This document shows positions 17,013 to 25,016 of a stretch of DNA of 41,530 nucleotides, in pieces. Both the position numbers and the translations under genes were made by a program. This DNA is from CAZRNB01 sp964601355 (GTDB lineage: Bacteria; Planctomycetota; Phycisphaerae; Sedimentisphaerales; Anaerobacaceae): NCBI GenBank assembly GCA_964601355.1, contig CAZRNB010000009.1, positions 1 to 41,530 of the forward strand, written 5' to 3'. The stretch's first letter is position 1; the number at the start of each line of letters is the position of its first letter. The notes beneath the pieces are model-generated. The model was not told the origin of the DNA. It worked only from the letters and a program-made list of their open reading frames with translations, and ran no database searches.

Positions 17013-17036
17013 AAGCACTCCGCGAAAGGAGTGCTT
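17013..17036 (-). terminator. Rho-independent terminator of the TPP riboswitch
   Basis: On the minus strand AAGCACTCC-TTTCGC-GGAGTGCTT is followed by a T-run (TTTTTTTGTTG by 17001). It lies about 90 bases after the TPP aptamer and about 35 before the thi4 ATG, the position expected of an expression platform that turns transcription off when TPP is bound. Confidence 0.85.
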
Positions 17037-17039
17037 CAA

Positions 17040-17120
17040 AAGCTAAAAACTCAAAACTAAAAACTTAAAAATACGGACTTAAATCTTTTTTAATTTTGCA
17101 TTTTAAGTTTTGATTTTTCT
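17040..17120. repeat. A/T short-word repeat between TPP aptamer and terminator
   Basis: Words such as AAAACTCAAAACTAAAAACT and, facing them, TTTTAAGTTTTGATTTTTC form an imperfect inverted repeat of the same kind as at 8742-8880. The block sits in the riboswitch expression platform. Confidence 0.6.
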
Positions 17121-17123
17121 TTT

Positions 17124-17230
17124 GCCTTCCTTCGCGGGCATTATCCCGATCAGGTTCTTAGGGTCATCCGCCCTCGGCGGATTTCTCAGCCACAGCCGGT
17201 CAATTCATCCGGCTATCAGCTCCCCTGGCT
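17124..17230 (-). promoter_or_regulatory. TPP riboswitch (THI element)
   Basis: The minus strand reads AGGGGAGCTGATAG, GGCTGAGA, then GACCCTAAGAACCTGATC, GGATAATGCCCGCGAAGGAA: every conserved block of the thiamine pyrophosphate aptamer in order. It lies upstream of thi4 and with the terminator at 17013-17036 forms an OFF switch. Confidence 0.96.
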
Positions 17231-17470
17231 TATTGATTTATTTTGTATATAATACTATCGTTTGGCAATGAGCACAAGAGATTTTTTTCGCCATATTGAA
17301 TTATGATAAAGCACCAATTTCAGGATTGTGCGGATTCGGCCAGGCGGAATTAAACCGTAACCTTGTGCCTTTATCCATATTCACCCCATTAGAAAGCCCC
17401 GCTGCTTAAAGCATGGATGGAGAATATTACATTTTCAGCGAACACGGATTTTAAAGCCCGTGTTAGCCTT
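17231..17470. other. Intergenic, thi4 promoter region
   Basis: No gene seen. The thi4 transcript should start near 17250 (minus strand TTGCCA..TATTATATAC is A/T rich but not a clean promoter). A weaker family B arm CCCCATTAGAAAGCCCC lies at about 17387-17403. Confidence 0.45.
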
Positions 17471-17502
17471 CCCGTTAGAAAGTAGAAGGCTTTCTAACGG
17501 GG
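17471..17502. repeat. Family B palindrome, compact copy
   Basis: CCCGTTAGAAAG/CTTTCTAACGGG, a 12-bp perfect stem around a 7-base loop. It ends one base from the stop codon of the folate fusion gene on the minus strand, so it would be the first structure in its 3' untranslated region. Confidence 0.85.
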
Positions 17503-17503
17503 T

Positions 17504-20080
17504 TTACCTTGTTGAGCTCGGAAGGCAGCTTGTTCGGGATTTGTCGTGCTGACGCAGCCGGTCATCACTGTGCAAGGCTTTATCAACCCTGAGCTTACCT
17601 TCCTGATTTTCAGCATTTTCCGCGCAAAATTTATTCATCAGCGCCACTGCTTTGTTGTGTTGTGAGGCTGAGCCGTCCATTTTAGCGTAGGCGTCCACCA
17701 GCTCCAATAATTCCGGATCCGGCTCGATTAAACCATATTGATGAATTGTCTCAGCAACAATGGTGTCGAGTCCGTACTCCATTGCTTTAGCCACATAAGC
17801 CCTGCATACGCCGATTTTTCGGCCCGGCAGCTCTTTCGCGCAATCGCCGGCTGCAAACATGCAATGCACTCCGTTCATGCTGCGGTCGCTTTTGATTTTC
17901 CTGATTGTCTCGAGTGTACGATAGGTGTTGCCCGGCACGCCTGGTTCGAGCGTGTAATCTTTTGCCAGCGGAGTTACCTTCAGAGCAAAAAAAATCTCTT
18001 CCGGCCTAAAACCGTATTGCCCGGCTGCCGTGTCAAAGAATCGCTTTGCCTGAGAATGCAGCTCACCTATCGAGCACAAGGCATCTGTGCCGAGATTATT
18101 TTTGTCAGCCAGGAGGCAGACTACCTTAAAATCATACTCTTTTTTTAACGGCAGTATTTTGTCCATTGTATAAACATCAACCGACTTTATAAGCGGAGGC
18201 CTAAGAAATTTCCGATTTCCGATTTCCGATTTCCGATTTTGTGAGTACCATTCCCTCAGGCCGGCTGTTAAAACCTCATTGTTGCCGCTATCGATACATA
18301 CCGGCGTGCCGCTGCCCCAAATATGGACCAGGCCGATATATTTAGCCATCATATTGATAACGGTTTGAACACCATTTTCACAGAAGCCATCGAGATTGAT
18401 TGTTGTATAATCGGCGCCTTCGTCCGTCTGTAATTCAATCAATGCTTTAATGTAGTTCAATGGTCCACTCGGCATCGAGTATGAATTTGGACCAAGCTCG
18501 GCCAGCTTCTTCATAATCTTGTAAGTATTCGATTTTGAGGCGTTGATTGATTCGCCGATGACAGTCAGTGGCCTCTTCATCGTATGGTCTTTTCCACACA
18601 GGAAATTCAGGATAGAAGAGGTATGCTCCAGGGCGTGAATTCTGGGCTTGTTAATGATATTCTGCAGCTTGTCAAGCCCGTCCTTTTCGGCTGCTGCTGA
18701 TTTATAAATCGGCTCGCCGATACAAATTCGTTTGAGGTTGTGGCTGCAATACCCGTCAACCGTAGCGTCGCCGCAGGGAGCATTGTCCATTCCTTTTTCA
18801 CATCCGCCGATTGTGCATAGGCCGAAATTTTCGGGCAGATAGCAATCGCCGCACATTTCGCAATCAAACAGCAGATGTTTAGCTGCAAATTCAAAAACAC
18901 TGAATAGCCGGTGCGCAAAACTTTCCTTTCGGTGCGCACCAATCGCAATCGCAAGTTTTCTTGCCACCTTGAAAGGCAGGCACTGCTGACTAAAGAAATA
19001 TTGGTGAAAAAAGTCGAATAATCTTAGCTTGAAGATTTTCTTCTTGGAAATGGAAAGTGCTACGCGCCCGCCCTTTTCATCATAGAGATAAAATCCACCT
19101 TTTTTGGGCCAATAGAGATTATCTTTGTATTGCTGCCAATTTTTATCTATTTCTGCGGAGCGGGTAATAATCTTGGCGAGTGTCTCATAATCATGCACTG
19201 AGCCAATATCGACTCCCGCCGCTCCCAGCGACTTATACATAGCCACCTGCTGGGCGGCTCGCTCGATATGCTCATCGAAGCTTTCCGAACAGACTTTTTC
19301 AAAAAGCTCGTCACTGACAAAGCAGCCCGGCAGCTTCAGGTCGTGCATCTGTCGCGGCGCAGCGGTTTTCGTGCTCAACAGAAAAACGTTGCCGATTACA
19401 GGTATGTTTATGTTGTTTTCTGCAAGATACATGAAAAGCTCGGCGGATTTTCTCCAGTCCCAGCCTACCTGAGTTATCAGGAACTCTGCGCCGCAGGCAA
19501 TCTTTTTTTTCATCTTGTAATACTGCTGCATCTGTGAAGCCTCGGTATATTTAAAGGGCGACACAACAGCACCGGCAAAAAACTGATGTACCTTATCCAG
19601 CGCTTCTGGGGGCGTTTTCAGATATGCCTGTAAATTCATTCGTCGCAGCAACGTCAGCAGGCCAAGAGAATCAACTTCAAATACACCTTTGCCTTTAAGC
19701 GGCTTATCACCTGTTATCGCTAAAACAGTTTCAACGCCTGCTGCTTTAAATCCTGCCAAAGAGCTTATCAGCGAGGCGACATTCTGGTCTTTACAGCTTA
19801 TGTGGGGAATAAAATCCAAATCGCCAAGCAGATCATGTGTTCTGATATGGCACAGGACATTTGCCGGCTCGACGTTGGGCATTCCGCCGGGATTTTGAGG
19901 AACAGCTACGCCGACAAGCTCAAAGCCCTCGGGCAAAAAAGAGCCGCCATCAGCCTTGTAAGCATTAAGGAAAGCCTCAATCGGGGCGAGACTAAAATCC
20001 GGCCCCGCCGTCAATTCGACAACTACGCTAAATTTTGATTTGTTTTTTAATGCTTCTCTGAGTCTTTTTTGTTGAATCAT
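17504..20080 (-). CDS. Methylenetetrahydrofolate reductase/MTHFR_C/pterin-binding methyltransferase fusion (MetF-MetV-AcsE-like)
   Basis: An 858-residue protein joining three parts of the folate C1 branch. Residues about 1-330 are a MetF-type TIM barrel (FSVVVELTAGPD, GVETVLAITGD, SPFKYTEA). Residues about 350-455 are the MTHFR_C (MetV) domain with a cysteine cluster at 407-445 (CEMCGDC, LCTIGGC, APCGD, GYC), likely binding Zn or Fe-S. Residues about 503-820 are a pterin-binding domain like AcsE/MetH (TVIGESINASK, VCIDSGN, VVCLLAD). Residues 614-625 (QNRKSEIGNRKF) come from a CGGAAAT-word array inserted in frame. The last 35 residues look unconserved and end at a family B palindrome. Reduction of methylene-THF and methyl transfer to a corrinoid protein are the expected reactions. 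Confidence 0.85.
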   Translation of the reverse strand: MIQQKRLREALKNKSKFSVVVELTAGPDFSLAPIEAFLNAYKADGGSFLPEGFELVGVAVPQNPGGMPNVEPANVLCHIRTHDLLGDLDFIPHISCKDQNVASLISSLAGFKAAGVETVLAITGDKPLKGKGVFEVDSLGLLTLLRRMNLQAYLKTPPEALDKVHQFFAGAVVSPFKYTEASQMQQYYKMKKKIACGAEFLITQVGWDWRKSAELFMYLAENNINIPVIGNVFLLSTKTAAPRQMHDLKLPGCFVSDELFEKVCSESFDEHIERAAQQVAMYKSLGAAGVDIGSVHDYETLAKIITRSAEIDKNWQQYKDNLYWPKKGGFYLYDEKGGRVALSISKKKIFKLRLFDFFHQYFFSQQCLPFKVARKLAIAIGAHRKESFAHRLFSVFEFAAKHLLFDCEMCGDCYLPENFGLCTIGGCEKGMDNAPCGDATVDGYCSHNLKRICIGEPIYKSAAAEKDGLDKLQNIINKPRIHALEHTSSILNFLCGKDHTMKRPLTVIGESINASKSNTYKIMKKLAELGPNSYSMPSGPLNYIKALIELQTDEGADYTTINLDGFCENGVQTVINMMAKYIGLVHIWGSGTPVCIDSGNNEVLTAGLREWYSQNRKSEIGNRKFLRPPLIKSVDVYTMDKILPLKKEYDFKVVCLLADKNNLGTDALCSIGELHSQAKRFFDTAAGQYGFRPEEIFFALKVTPLAKDYTLEPGVPGNTYRTLETIRKIKSDRSMNGVHCMFAAGDCAKELPGRKIGVCRAYVAKAMEYGLDTIVAETIHQYGLIEPDPELLELVDAYAKMDGSASQHNKAVALMNKFCAENAENQEGKLRVDKALHSDDRLRQHDKSRTSCLPSSTR
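18209..18241. repeat. Short-word array inside the folate fusion gene
   Basis: About three and a half copies of the 7-base word GATTTCC (plus strand) in a row. It is read in frame on the minus strand and gives KSEIGNRKF; it sits in a linker of the pterin-binding domain. Confidence 0.8.
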
Positions 20081-20186
20081 TCATTGACACCATAAACATA
20101 TCGAAGTTAATTTCTACATACAAGATACTTGCAGCGATAAAATTTGTCAGAGACACTGCGAAATAACTGGCCTAATGTTTTCTTTT

Positions 20187-21830
20187 TTACAGCTCTTGTT
20201 TAAAAGTCCACGGCTTGTTTTGTTTATTATAGTCTGCGGCTTTTAGAACCTCTCTGCCTTTTGCGACAACGTAATCCGTCGGCCCATGGAAAACAGCGTT
20301 GATTTCAATGACGTCCTCAGCCTGCTGGGCGGTATAAATCACCATTCCTTTTCGCGGGTTCTGCGGGTTCGGCCAGGCAGAAATAAATCGCAAGCTCCTG
20401 CCGATATAAATGCCTTCTGCTATAATCCGGTCCGGAGAGACTCGTACAGGAAGCTGGGAAAAATATTTTGCAAGCCAAAGGTTTCCCGTCGGTGTGCCAT
20501 AGACAACTATAGTATTACCCGACAGGTTCTTTTTAAGGGCCTCCTGGTCGGTTAATATGGTCGAGTCTTTAAAAAACTTGTCGCGAATCGCCTTAACAAA
20601 GCCATGAATTTTATCCTGCACGGCTTTATTGCTTTCATTAGTAGGCACAATCAGGACGGCGGATTTTCCGTCCAAATAGACGGCGTTAATCGTGCCGGTG
20701 AAAGAGATAGAGTAAAACTCGTTGCCCAGATTCTTTTCCGACAGCTCTTTGAAGACTCTGATTAGCTCAGGGAAAAAATCCGTGAATGTTCGGTATTTGT
20801 CACGCTGGTTCTCATACTGCTCAAGGCGCTTACACAAAGCCTCGACATAAAAAAATCCTTTTGTCTTATTATATTGAAGAGCTTGTTCTGCTGCTTCCTT
20901 GCCCATATAGCGAAAGATGAGCCTGGTAGAAACTGCACGTACGAGGTGCTCATTAACACATGTTTCCCATGTTCCATAAGCCTGCTGTTTCATTCTGTCG
21001 GCTATGGGGTCGAAAAGGGATGAATACTTGGCGATTTCGTTACGAAACTTCTCCATGCCGGGGTTAACAAAGGAGTGGCCAAATTCATGCCAAGCGAGGT
21101 CTCTAAAGCTGTCTGCTGTTCCAAATACAGGAAGCTCATTTTCTATACTTATTGGCCCACAAATATTATAGATGTCACAAGTGCCATCAGCCCTGTCTAA
21201 ACGGTGACCAAAACCTCCGACAAATAGAGGGACAAGAATGATATTGTAGCTATGCTGTTTTATACCATAGTAATTTTCCAAAGGCCCTACATAATCAGCA
21301 TCCTGGATGGCCGTATGCGCATTATCAACAATCCGTTGATAGAAATCCCGCTGAGATCTGAAAAATGCCACAAATCGCGATTGCTCGGCAAAGTCACGAA
21401 GTGTATCAACGAACTCTTTCAATTGTTTCTCGCCCCCGGCTCTTGTCTTAAGATAATTAGTAAAAGGCAGATGTATATTTAAGCCCGGAAGTTCGGATAA
21501 ATACAGCATTGCGGCAGGCGGAGCATCATAAGTGAAATCAGCCTGGCTCATTTCTGTGAACATCCGAACGGCTCGTTGATTTTTATACGTGGAAAAATAT
21601 TTTATAACTTCACGCTTATAAGGAAAGTCATATTGAGTAATTAAATTGTAACGTTCGCCGTAACCGCTTAATAGCTGGACCACCGCTAAAAGCTCAAGCC
21701 GAGAATCTACAATAACATTAATATCCGGCCTTTCTGGCTCCATGGCAGGCGTCAGGGACCTGGCGATGCCAATACCTGTATAAAAAACCACACAAACAAG
21801 CGTTAATGCGATGATTCCGAGCTTCTTCAT
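20187..21830 (-). CDS. Secreted DUF4932-like zinc metalloprotease
   Basis: A 547-residue protein with a signal peptide (MKKLGIIALTLVCVVFYTGI). VDSRLELLAVVQLLSGY near residue 41 matches the start of the DUF4932 family. HEFGH at 248-252 is a standard zinc protease motif; E294 in WETCVNEHLVRA is a candidate third ligand. The C-terminal 170 residues (from about 370) appear to be a separate domain. It presumably works outside the cytoplasm; the substrate is unknown. AAAGGG lies just before the ATG. Upstream and divergent is the ECF sigma operon. Confidence 0.8.
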   Translation of the reverse strand: MKKLGIIALTLVCVVFYTGIGIARSLTPAMEPERPDINVIVDSRLELLAVVQLLSGYGERYNLITQYDFPYKREVIKYFSTYKNQRAVRMFTEMSQADFTYDAPPAAMLYLSELPGLNIHLPFTNYLKTRAGGEKQLKEFVDTLRDFAEQSRFVAFFRSQRDFYQRIVDNAHTAIQDADYVGPLENYYGIKQHSYNIILVPLFVGGFGHRLDRADGTCDIYNICGPISIENELPVFGTADSFRDLAWHEFGHSFVNPGMEKFRNEIAKYSSLFDPIADRMKQQAYGTWETCVNEHLVRAVSTRLIFRYMGKEAAEQALQYNKTKGFFYVEALCKRLEQYENQRDKYRTFTDFFPELIRVFKELSEKNLGNEFYSISFTGTINAVYLDGKSAVLIVPTNESNKAVQDKIHGFVKAIRDKFFKDSTILTDQEALKKNLSGNTIVVYGTPTGNLWLAKYFSQLPVRVSPDRIIAEGIYIGRSLRFISAWPNPQNPRKGMVIYTAQQAEDVIEINAVFHGPTDYVVAKGREVLKAADYNKQNKPWTFKQEL

Positions 21831-21977
21831 AACGCAGCCCTTTCAGAAAATAGCGGAAAGCTATCAAACTTAATAAGTGATTTACTACGCACTATGTATT
21901 TTGTCAAATTATAGATGGAATGATTTTGTTAGCAAGCTGCTTAAAAATGATTAGAATTTGATTTTTAAGACAAAATA

Positions 21978-22004
21978 AGGGCATTTTGTTGAAGAAAATG
22001 CCCT
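21978..22004. terminator. Perfect 10-bp hairpin between the protease and sigma genes
   Basis: AGGGCATTTT-GTTGAAG-AAAATGCCCT. On the minus strand it is followed by TATTTTGTCTT, a moderate T-rich run, so it would act as a terminator or attenuator upstream of the protease gene; on the plus strand it lies about 50 bases before the sigma gene and no T-run follows. Confidence 0.5.
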
Positions 22005-22056
22005 CCTGCGAGTCTATTTATATAAAAGCAAAATATCTGCTATATGTCAGGAGCAA

Positions 22057-22656
22057 TTGCCCTTGAGCAACATTTGTGAAGATGAGCCAATAGCTATACG
22101 GAGCTGTCGAGGCAGCTCCAAAGAGATATTCGAAGCCGTTGTGAAAAAGCACATGAAAGATGCGTATTTCATAGCGCTCGGCCTTGTTGGCAGCCATGAA
22201 GATGCCTTAGAGATTTCGCAGGAGGCCTTTTTCAGGGCGTATCGCAACATCAGACAGCTCAGCTCCGAGGGAAAATTCTTTCCATGGTTTTACCAGATCC
22301 TGAGAAACCTGTGCTTCAGTCACCTGCGAAAAATGAAAATCAGGCGGGCCGGCTCACCTGATGATTACCAGGAGGATAAAATCGATGCTGAGGTGCATGA
22401 TAATTTTGACCCTGAAGCCGTCGCCGAAAAGAACGAATCCAGCATCCGGCTCTGGAAGGCCATAGGCCACCTCGACGAGAAACACAGAGAAGTGATTATT
22501 TTAAGGCATTTTAGGAATCTTTCATACGAAGAAATATCCAAGGTTCTCTTCTGCAATCCAGGTACGGTGACAAGCCGATTATACTATGCCCGCAAGAGAT
22601 TAAAAGAGATATTAGACAGAAAGGAGGTCAGTTGTAATGACCTGCCAGGATTATAA
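22057..22656 (+). CDS. ECF-type RNA polymerase sigma factor
   Basis: About 199 residues. Region 2 is at about 25-95 (YFIALGLVGSHEDALEISQEAFFRAYRNI, FPWFYQILRNLCFSHLRK), region 4 at about 130-185 (HREVIILRHFRNLSYEEISKVL, GTVTSRLYYARKRLKEIL). The start is TTG; AGGAG at 22049-22053 is three bases before TTG 22057 and nine before TTG 22063, and the latter spacing is better, so the true start may be 22063. It overlaps the anti-sigma gene by 20 bases. Confidence 0.92.
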   Translation: MPLSNICEDEPIAIRSCRGSSKEIFEAVVKKHMKDAYFIALGLVGSHEDALEISQEAFFRAYRNIRQLSSEGKFFPWFYQILRNLCFSHLRKMKIRRAGSPDDYQEDKIDAEVHDNFDPEAVAEKNESSIRLWKAIGHLDEKHREVIILRHFRNLSYEEISKVLFCNPGTVTSRLYYARKRLKEILDRKEVSCNDLPGL

Positions 22657-23083
22657 AGACCTGATGATGGCTTATTTGGATAATGAGATTGACAATGAGC
22701 AGCGGCAAGTCTTTGAGAAGCATCTGTCATCGTGTCCTCAATGCGCTGCGGAGCTGAAAGAGTTCCAGAAGCTCAAGCAGCTCACCGACAGCGCGACGTT
22801 AGCCGAGCCGGAGGATCGTATATGGCAGCAATATTGGGGCAACGTCTATAACCGCGTCGAACGCGGTATTGGCTGGATTCTGTTTTCCGTAGCAGCGATT
22901 CTGCTTTTAATCTACGGCGGATTCAGGCTGATAGAGGAAATTATCATGGACCAGACCGTAGGAGTGCTCTTGAAAGCTGCGCTGCTCGCTCTTATAGTGG
23001 GATTGGCAATTTTGTTCGTCTCCGTTCTGCGAGAGAGAGTTTATTTCTGGCAGAAAGACCGTTATAGAGATGTAAGGAGGTAA
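22637..23083 (+). CDS. Anti-sigma factor with zinc-finger (zf-HC2) domain
   Basis: A 148-residue membrane protein. The N-terminal ZAS motif H-x3-C-x2-C (H29, C33, C36 in EKHLSSCPQC) is the sigma-binding zinc finger; two hydrophobic segments follow at about 79-98 and 107-127. The perfect AAGGAGGT before its ATG lies within the end of the sigma gene, which suggests coupled translation. It presumably holds the sigma factor at the membrane. Confidence 0.92.
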   Translation: MTCQDYKDLMMAYLDNEIDNEQRQVFEKHLSSCPQCAAELKEFQKLKQLTDSATLAEPEDRIWQQYWGNVYNRVERGIGWILFSVAAILLLIYGGFRLIEEIIMDQTVGVLLKAALLALIVGLAILFVSVLRERVYFWQKDRYRDVRR

Positions 23084-23087
23084 ATGA

Positions 23088-23402
23088 ATGTTTCTATCTA
23101 CAACAGATAATATTGTAGGCAGGAAAATCGTAAAGCACCTCGGCCTTGTAAGAGGCAATACAATCCGTGCCCGTCATATAGGCAGAGACATTCTGGCCGT
23201 TCTGCGCAACATCGTGGGTGGCGAGATAACCGACTATACCAAATTGTTCGCTGAATCCAGAGAACAGGCTGTTGACAGGATGATTGCAAATGCCCGGGAA
23301 TTGGGCGCCAACGCAATTGTTGAAATACGGTTCTCGACGTCGGAGATTATGGGAGGCGCATCAGAAATGATGGCTTACGGCACGGCTGTGGTCGTAGAAT
23401 AA
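23088..23402 (+). CDS. YbjQ family protein (UPF0145)
   Basis: A 104-residue protein matching the family end to end (MFLSTTDNIVGRKIVKHLGLVRG, AVDRMIANARELGANAIVEIRF, MMAYGTAVVVE). It has no known enzyme activity; it is a small pentameric protein in solved members. It starts four bases after the anti-sigma gene with AGGAGGT upstream. Confidence 0.93.
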   Translation: MFLSTTDNIVGRKIVKHLGLVRGNTIRARHIGRDILAVLRNIVGGEITDYTKLFAESREQAVDRMIANARELGANAIVEIRFSTSEIMGGASEMMAYGTAVVVE

Positions 23403-23443
23403 AATTTGCCCGATTACATCGTATATTCAAGGAGCAGCAACGT

Positions 23444-24886
23444 ATGAAACATAAAGTCAATCTCATAACTGGAATGTTTTTTAGCCTGGCGCTGATTACT
23501 TCGCCATTCACCTCGGCTCAGGGCGCAGACAGCAAAGGCATTAAAGGTATCTGGATGGGGACATTAAAGGTAAGCATAGTCGAGCTGAGGGTTGTGTTCA
23601 AGATTAGCGAGAATACCGATGGCTCACTTATTGCCAAGATGGACAGCCCCGACCAGGGTGCAGAAAATATACCTGTGGATAAGGTTACTTATGAGAACGA
23701 CAACCTGCATCTCGAGCTGGAAGCCATTCAAGGTTCATACGATGGAAAGATGACGGCGGATGGTTCTATCGAAGGCACTTGGCAGCAGCGAAATCTTTCA
23801 TTCCCGCTCATGCTGAAACGCGTTGTTGAGGCTCCGAAGCTTAATCGCCCTCAGGAGCCGAAAAAACCATATCCTTATCTTGAAGAAGAGGTCAGCTATA
23901 AAAATGAAAAAGCCGGCATTAAGCTGGCAGGCACCCTGACACTGCCGCGTTCCGGCCAGCCCTTCCCAGCGGTTATTTTGATTACGGGATCAGGCCCCCA
24001 GGACCGAAATGAAACAATACTCGGACACCGCCCCTTCTTAGTGCTGGCCGATTATCTGACACGCCAGGGCATTGCTGTTTTGCGCGTTGATGACCGTGGA
24101 GTTGGAGGCTCAGCAGGTAATACTCTTGGCTCAACAAGCGAAGATTTTACAGACGACGTTCTTGCCGGCGTCGAGTTCCTCAAAAGTCGCGAGCAGATAA
24201 ACCCTAAACAGATTGGTCTTATAGGCCATAGCGAAGGAGGGATAATTGCTCCAATGGTAGCTTGCCGGTCATCTGATATTGCCTTTATCGTGTTAATGGC
24301 AGGCACAGGCCTTACAGGACAGGAAATTCTTTATTTACAAAATGACCTTCTTCTCAAAGCCGCTGGTGCAAGTGATGAGGTATTGGCTATACAGCGAGCC
24401 AGTTTAAAACAGGTACTTCAGATACTCAAAGATGAGAAGGATCGTAAGGCCGCCGAAAAGAAAATCCGCGAGGTATTGACCGACACTCTCGGCAAGCTCA
24501 GCAAGGAAGAAAAAGATTCGCTGGGCGAATCAGAAGCAGCTATTGAAATCCAGCTTCAGTTGTCACTTTCCCCGTGGTTTGAATTCTTCCTGACGTATGA
24601 CCCTAAACCAACCTTGACGAAGGTTAAGTGCCCGGTTCTTGCGATTAACGGCGAACTAGATTTGCAGGTTCCGCCAAAAGAGAATTTAACCGCTATTGCA
24701 GAGGCACTCAAAGCCGGTGGCAACAAAAACTATACAATCCAGGAGCTGCCAAAACACAATCATCTGTTTCAAAGAGCTCAAACCGGTGCATTGTCAGAAT
24801 ACGCCAAAATTGAAGAGACTATCTCGCCGCTCGCTCTTGAGACAATCGCAAAATGGATTTTAAATCAGACCGGCAGTATGAAGTGA
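23444..24886 (+). CDS. Secreted alpha/beta hydrolase
   Basis: A 480-residue protein with a signal peptide (cut near AQGA, about residue 27). The first 130 residues after that are a beta-rich domain (GIKGIWMGTLKV, DGSIEGTWQQRNL). The hydrolase domain has nucleophile S263 in GHSEGG, an oxyanion-type GSGPQDRN near 183, D406 in NGELDLQVP and H440 in HNHLF. This is the pattern of acyl-peptidase/esterase type serine hydrolases; the substrate is not visible. It is the last gene of the ECF sigma operon, with AGGAG before the ATG. Confidence 0.88.
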   Translation: MKHKVNLITGMFFSLALITSPFTSAQGADSKGIKGIWMGTLKVSIVELRVVFKISENTDGSLIAKMDSPDQGAENIPVDKVTYENDNLHLELEAIQGSYDGKMTADGSIEGTWQQRNLSFPLMLKRVVEAPKLNRPQEPKKPYPYLEEEVSYKNEKAGIKLAGTLTLPRSGQPFPAVILITGSGPQDRNETILGHRPFLVLADYLTRQGIAVLRVDDRGVGGSAGNTLGSTSEDFTDDVLAGVEFLKSREQINPKQIGLIGHSEGGIIAPMVACRSSDIAFIVLMAGTGLTGQEILYLQNDLLLKAAGASDEVLAIQRASLKQVLQILKDEKDRKAAEKKIREVLTDTLGKLSKEEKDSLGESEAAIEIQLQLSLSPWFEFFLTYDPKPTLTKVKCPVLAINGELDLQVPPKENLTAIAEALKAGGNKNYTIQELPKHNHLFQRAQTGALSEYAKIEETISPLALETIAKWILNQTGSMK

Positions 24887-25016
24887 AGAATATTTGCCGC
24901 CTCAAAGTGTCAAAGATGCAGAAGGGAAAGACAAACTGGCACGTATGATGAAGGTCGCTTCCCCGGATTTGCAGCTCGATCCCCGGCTTAATAAAACGCT
25001 GTGCAAATCCCAATGT

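Noticed and set aside
18209..18241. CRISPR-like array
   Set aside because: The 7-base words are contiguous with no spacers. None of the word arrays in the window has the repeat-spacer plan of CRISPR.
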